55,367 nucleotides of DNA from a bacterium (GTDB lineage Bacteria; Desulfobacterota; Binatia; UBA12015): the NCBI GenBank assembly GCA_030430245.1, contig JAUIFY010000006.1, positions 1 through 55,367 of the forward strand. Direction: 5' to 3'. The stretch's first letter is position 1; every line of letters starts with the position of its first letter. Positions 55,134-55,367 of this stretch are shown piece by piece. The notes under the pieces are model-generated. The model did no database searches, was not told the origin of the DNA, and was given only the letters and a program-made list of their open reading frames with translations. Position numbers and translations under genes: made by a program.

Positions 55134-55367
55134 ATGAAGATTCGATCGCAACGGTGGAGAACCCTCGCAGTGACTCTGGCGGCCCTGGTGCTGCTCGTCG
55201 TCTCGACGCGCGCCTCGGCGGAGCCATTGCAGCGCGTGCAGCCCGTGCGGGTCTGCATGGTGAACAACACCGTGTTCGAGAAGGACCAGATTCCCGTCGA
55301 GGTCGACGGCAAGACCTACTTCGGCTGTTGCGAGATGTGCAAGGGCCGGCTCGCGAAGGATGCGGCC
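55134..55367 (+). CDS. Exported Cys-rich metal-binding (TRASH/YHS-like) protein, 5' part
   Basis: Cut by the right window edge after 78 codons. The ATG at 55134 has CAGGGAG 7 nt upstream. A signal peptide (TLAVTLAALVLLVVSTRASA) precedes VRVCMVNNTVFEKDQIPVEV and then GKTYFGCCEMCKGRLAKD, a pattern of Cys-x(n)-Cys-Cys-x2-Cys seen in TRASH and YHS metal-binding domains. It may bind copper or another metal in the periplasm; this is inference. Confidence 0.75.
   Translation, partial: MKIRSQRWRTLAVTLAALVLLVVSTRASAEPLQRVQPVRVCMVNNTVFEKDQIPVEVDGKTYFGCCEMCKGRLAKDAA

Overview
The window reads as chromosomal DNA of a GC-rich (roughly two-thirds G+C by eye), double-membraned bacterium. Two TolC-family proteins, LolA, an MlaC-like protein and an MltB-type transglycosylase imply an outer membrane. 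RNase J, a serA-purA pair, GTG/TTG starts and tight stop/start overlaps recall uncultured Myxococcota, Desulfobacterota or Binatota-like lineages; this assignment is inference. About 50 protein genes are supported. I saw no rRNA, tRNA, CRISPR array, transposase or prophage genes.

Layout. 1-3697 (minus): operon gcdH-mltB-cysC-nitroreductase-trxB, with two 4-bp overlaps. 3907-5880 (plus): CBS protein, a secreted-looking YqgE/AlgH protein, an SDR. 5908-9449: YjbQ, moaC-rlmI (ATGA overlap), an 18-bp parS-like palindrome, radC, ssb. 9540-12960: rnj with promoter and UUCG hairpin, then a secreted beta-helix protein. 13003-16476: small genes, a pentameric ligand-gated ion channel and a DAPG-hydrolase-like enzyme. 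16649-24194: ftsK-lolA, yajQ, dksA, glycerate kinase, a degenerate homoserine-kinase-like protein and folE. 24201-26707: a nested inverted repeat, a structured stretch before a 31-codon ORF, mutT and tolC. 26993-29906: serA, purA.

29955-34140 is a four-gene cassette: ABC ATPase, MlaC-like lipid-binding protein, ABC-2 permease and a TolC-family protein. It looks like a lipid or lipophile exporter that spans the envelope and uses an MlaC-type carrier where a HlyD-type adaptor would be expected. It is followed by fabI with a tiny coupled membrane protein, and an MFS transporter.

36363-44140 holds a 2467-codon secreted protein of seven tandem parallel beta-helix units spaced 346-359 codons apart. 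It is coupled by an ATGA overlap to a small, very basic exported protein, and a perfect 13-bp inverted repeat lies upstream. 44543-50757: exported hypotheticals, thiD, aroC, an M16 peptidase, and a NYN nuclease carrying two LOTUS-like domains and a histone-H1-like tail. The last part has a convergent SWIM-SNF2 ATPase, a MaoC dehydratase and the start of an exported Cys-rich metal-binding protein.

The best candidates for something undescribed are the ABC/MlaC/TolC cassette, the seven-unit beta-helix plus basic-protein pair, and the NYN-LOTUS-H1-like protein beside the SNF2 ATPase.
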